Part shown: positions 63,601 to 64,000 of the stretch, one piece after another
Layout: every line of letters starts with the position of its first letter
Numbering within the stretch: the stretch's first letter is position 1
Source of the DNA: Prescottella agglutinans
GTDB lineage: Bacteria; Actinomycetota; Actinomycetes; Mycobacteriales; Mycobacteriaceae
Length of the DNA: 64,000 nt
Reading direction: 5' to 3'
NCBI RefSeq assembly: GCF_004011865.1
Contig: NZ_RKLP01000003.1
Location: 352,156 to 416,155, forward strand
The notes under the pieces: model-generated
What the model saw: the letters and a program-made list of their open reading frames with translations, nothing else
Database searches by the model: none
What the model was told of the DNA's origin: nothing
Program-made: the position numbers and the translations under genes

Positions 63601-64000
63601 ATGAGCAAGCTCTGGAATTCGGCGGCGGACGCCGTCGCGGACATCGCGGACGGGTCGTCGTTGACGGTCGGTGGTTTCGGGTTGTGCGGCATTCCGACCG
63701 AGTTGATCGGTGCGTTGGCGGCGCGGGGTGTGTCGGGTCTCGAGGTGTTCTCGAACAACTGTGGTGTCGACGGGTGGGGTCTGGGGATCCTGTTGTCGGC
63801 CGGTCAGATCCGTCGGGTGACGGCGTCGTATGTGGGTGAGAACAAGGAGTTCGCGCGGCAGTACCTGTCGGGCGAGCTCGAGGTGGAGCTGACCCCGCAG
63901 GGCACGTTGGCGGAGCGGATGCGGGCGGGTGGTGCGGGTATCCCGGCGTTCTACACGCCGGCCGGTGTCGGCACCCCGGTGTCGGAGGGTGGTCTGCCGT
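63601..64000 (+). CDS. scoA: Succinyl-CoA:3-ketoacid CoA-transferase subunit A (cut by window end)
   Basis: The first 133 residues of a CoA transferase alpha subunit: [20 protein letters not shown], the [13 protein letters not shown] motif, [17 protein letters not shown] and [47 protein letters not shown]. It would activate acetoacetate with succinyl-CoA, completing the pathway; scoB is expected just outside. It starts directly at the end of citE, with GAGGAGCGTGAG as ribosome site inside citE. Confidence 0.92.
   Translation, partial: MSKLWNSAADAVADIADGSSLTVGGFGLCGIPTELIGALAARGVSGLEVFSNNCGVDGWGLGILLSAGQIRRVTASYVGENKEFARQYLSGELEVELTPQGTLAERMRAGGAGIPAFYTPAGVGTPVSEGGLP

Overview
The window looks like chromosomal DNA of a mycolic-acid actinobacterium, most likely Rhodococcus. 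It is uniformly GC-rich with short intergenic gaps and many ATGA/GTGA start-stop overlaps. It carries rpsL-rpsG-fusA-tuf, a mycofactocin locus, KshB with a KstR-type operator, an IdeR-type iron box, and a leucine-catabolism cluster in the same order as Mycobacterium tuberculosis Rv2506-Rv2498c. No rRNA, tRNA, CRISPR array, insertion sequence or prophage was seen.

Layout. 1-0.8 kb: two tandem DUF3558 lipoproteins (first one partial). 0.8-5.5 kb: rpsL, rpsG, fusA, tuf with a leader promoter and two hairpin terminators. 5.7-8.6 kb: FAD monooxygenase, LysR regulator and a SnoaL-like protein. 8.6-11.8 kb: a minus-strand, tightly overlapped envelope operon of Asp23-type proteins ending in a pentapeptide-repeat protein of the MfpA type. 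12-15 kb: ferredoxin reductase behind a KstR-like site, glutamate-racemase-like protein, TetR regulator, SPW membrane protein. 15.3-16.4 kb: kshB (steroid ring hydroxylase reductase).

16.5-34.1 kb: mycofactocin (MFT) region. A methyltransferase (probable MftM) overlaps mftR. Divergently, mftA-mftB-mftC-mftD are followed by two OYE/FadH-type flavoenzymes flanking an MFT-coupled SDR. Then comes an inverted block (HSL esterase, aldo-keto reductase, a second MFT-type SDR, VOC protein), and then mftE-mftF-mftG. Biosynthesis genes, candidate client dehydrogenases and the respiratory re-oxidation enzyme (MftG) therefore sit together. I regard this as the most interesting part of the window.

34.2-51.8 kb: two parallel alcohol/aldehyde oxidation modules, each with a GAF-domain regulator. 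The first is GAF regulator-ALDH-ADH-DUF779. The second is acyl-CoA synthetase-AcoR-like regulator, then ALDH and an NDMA-dependent (nicotinoprotein) ADH of the family linked to MFT. Between them lie a SWIM/SNF2 pair, a TetR regulator, a winged-helix protein, a DUF1275 protein and an MHS-type transporter; an iron-box secreted protein lies just before the second ALDH. 51.9-56.6 kb: GlsB/YeaQ membrane protein, lipid kinase, SulP and PiT transporters. 56.7-64 kb: TetR regulator and the operon accD1-accA1-fadE19-maoC-citE-scoA (scoA cut by the window end), which takes leucine-derived isovaleryl-CoA towards acetyl-CoA and acetoacetate.

Several candidate operators were read directly from the DNA: KstR-type sites, GTGA-N5/6-TCAC dyads, TGTYC-N7-GAACA elements, GTTA-N8-TAAC pairs, a symmetrical GTAC array and an iron box. 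There are also two copies of a ~45-51 bp palindromic repeat. All functional statements rest on reading of motifs and family knowledge; no database search was run.
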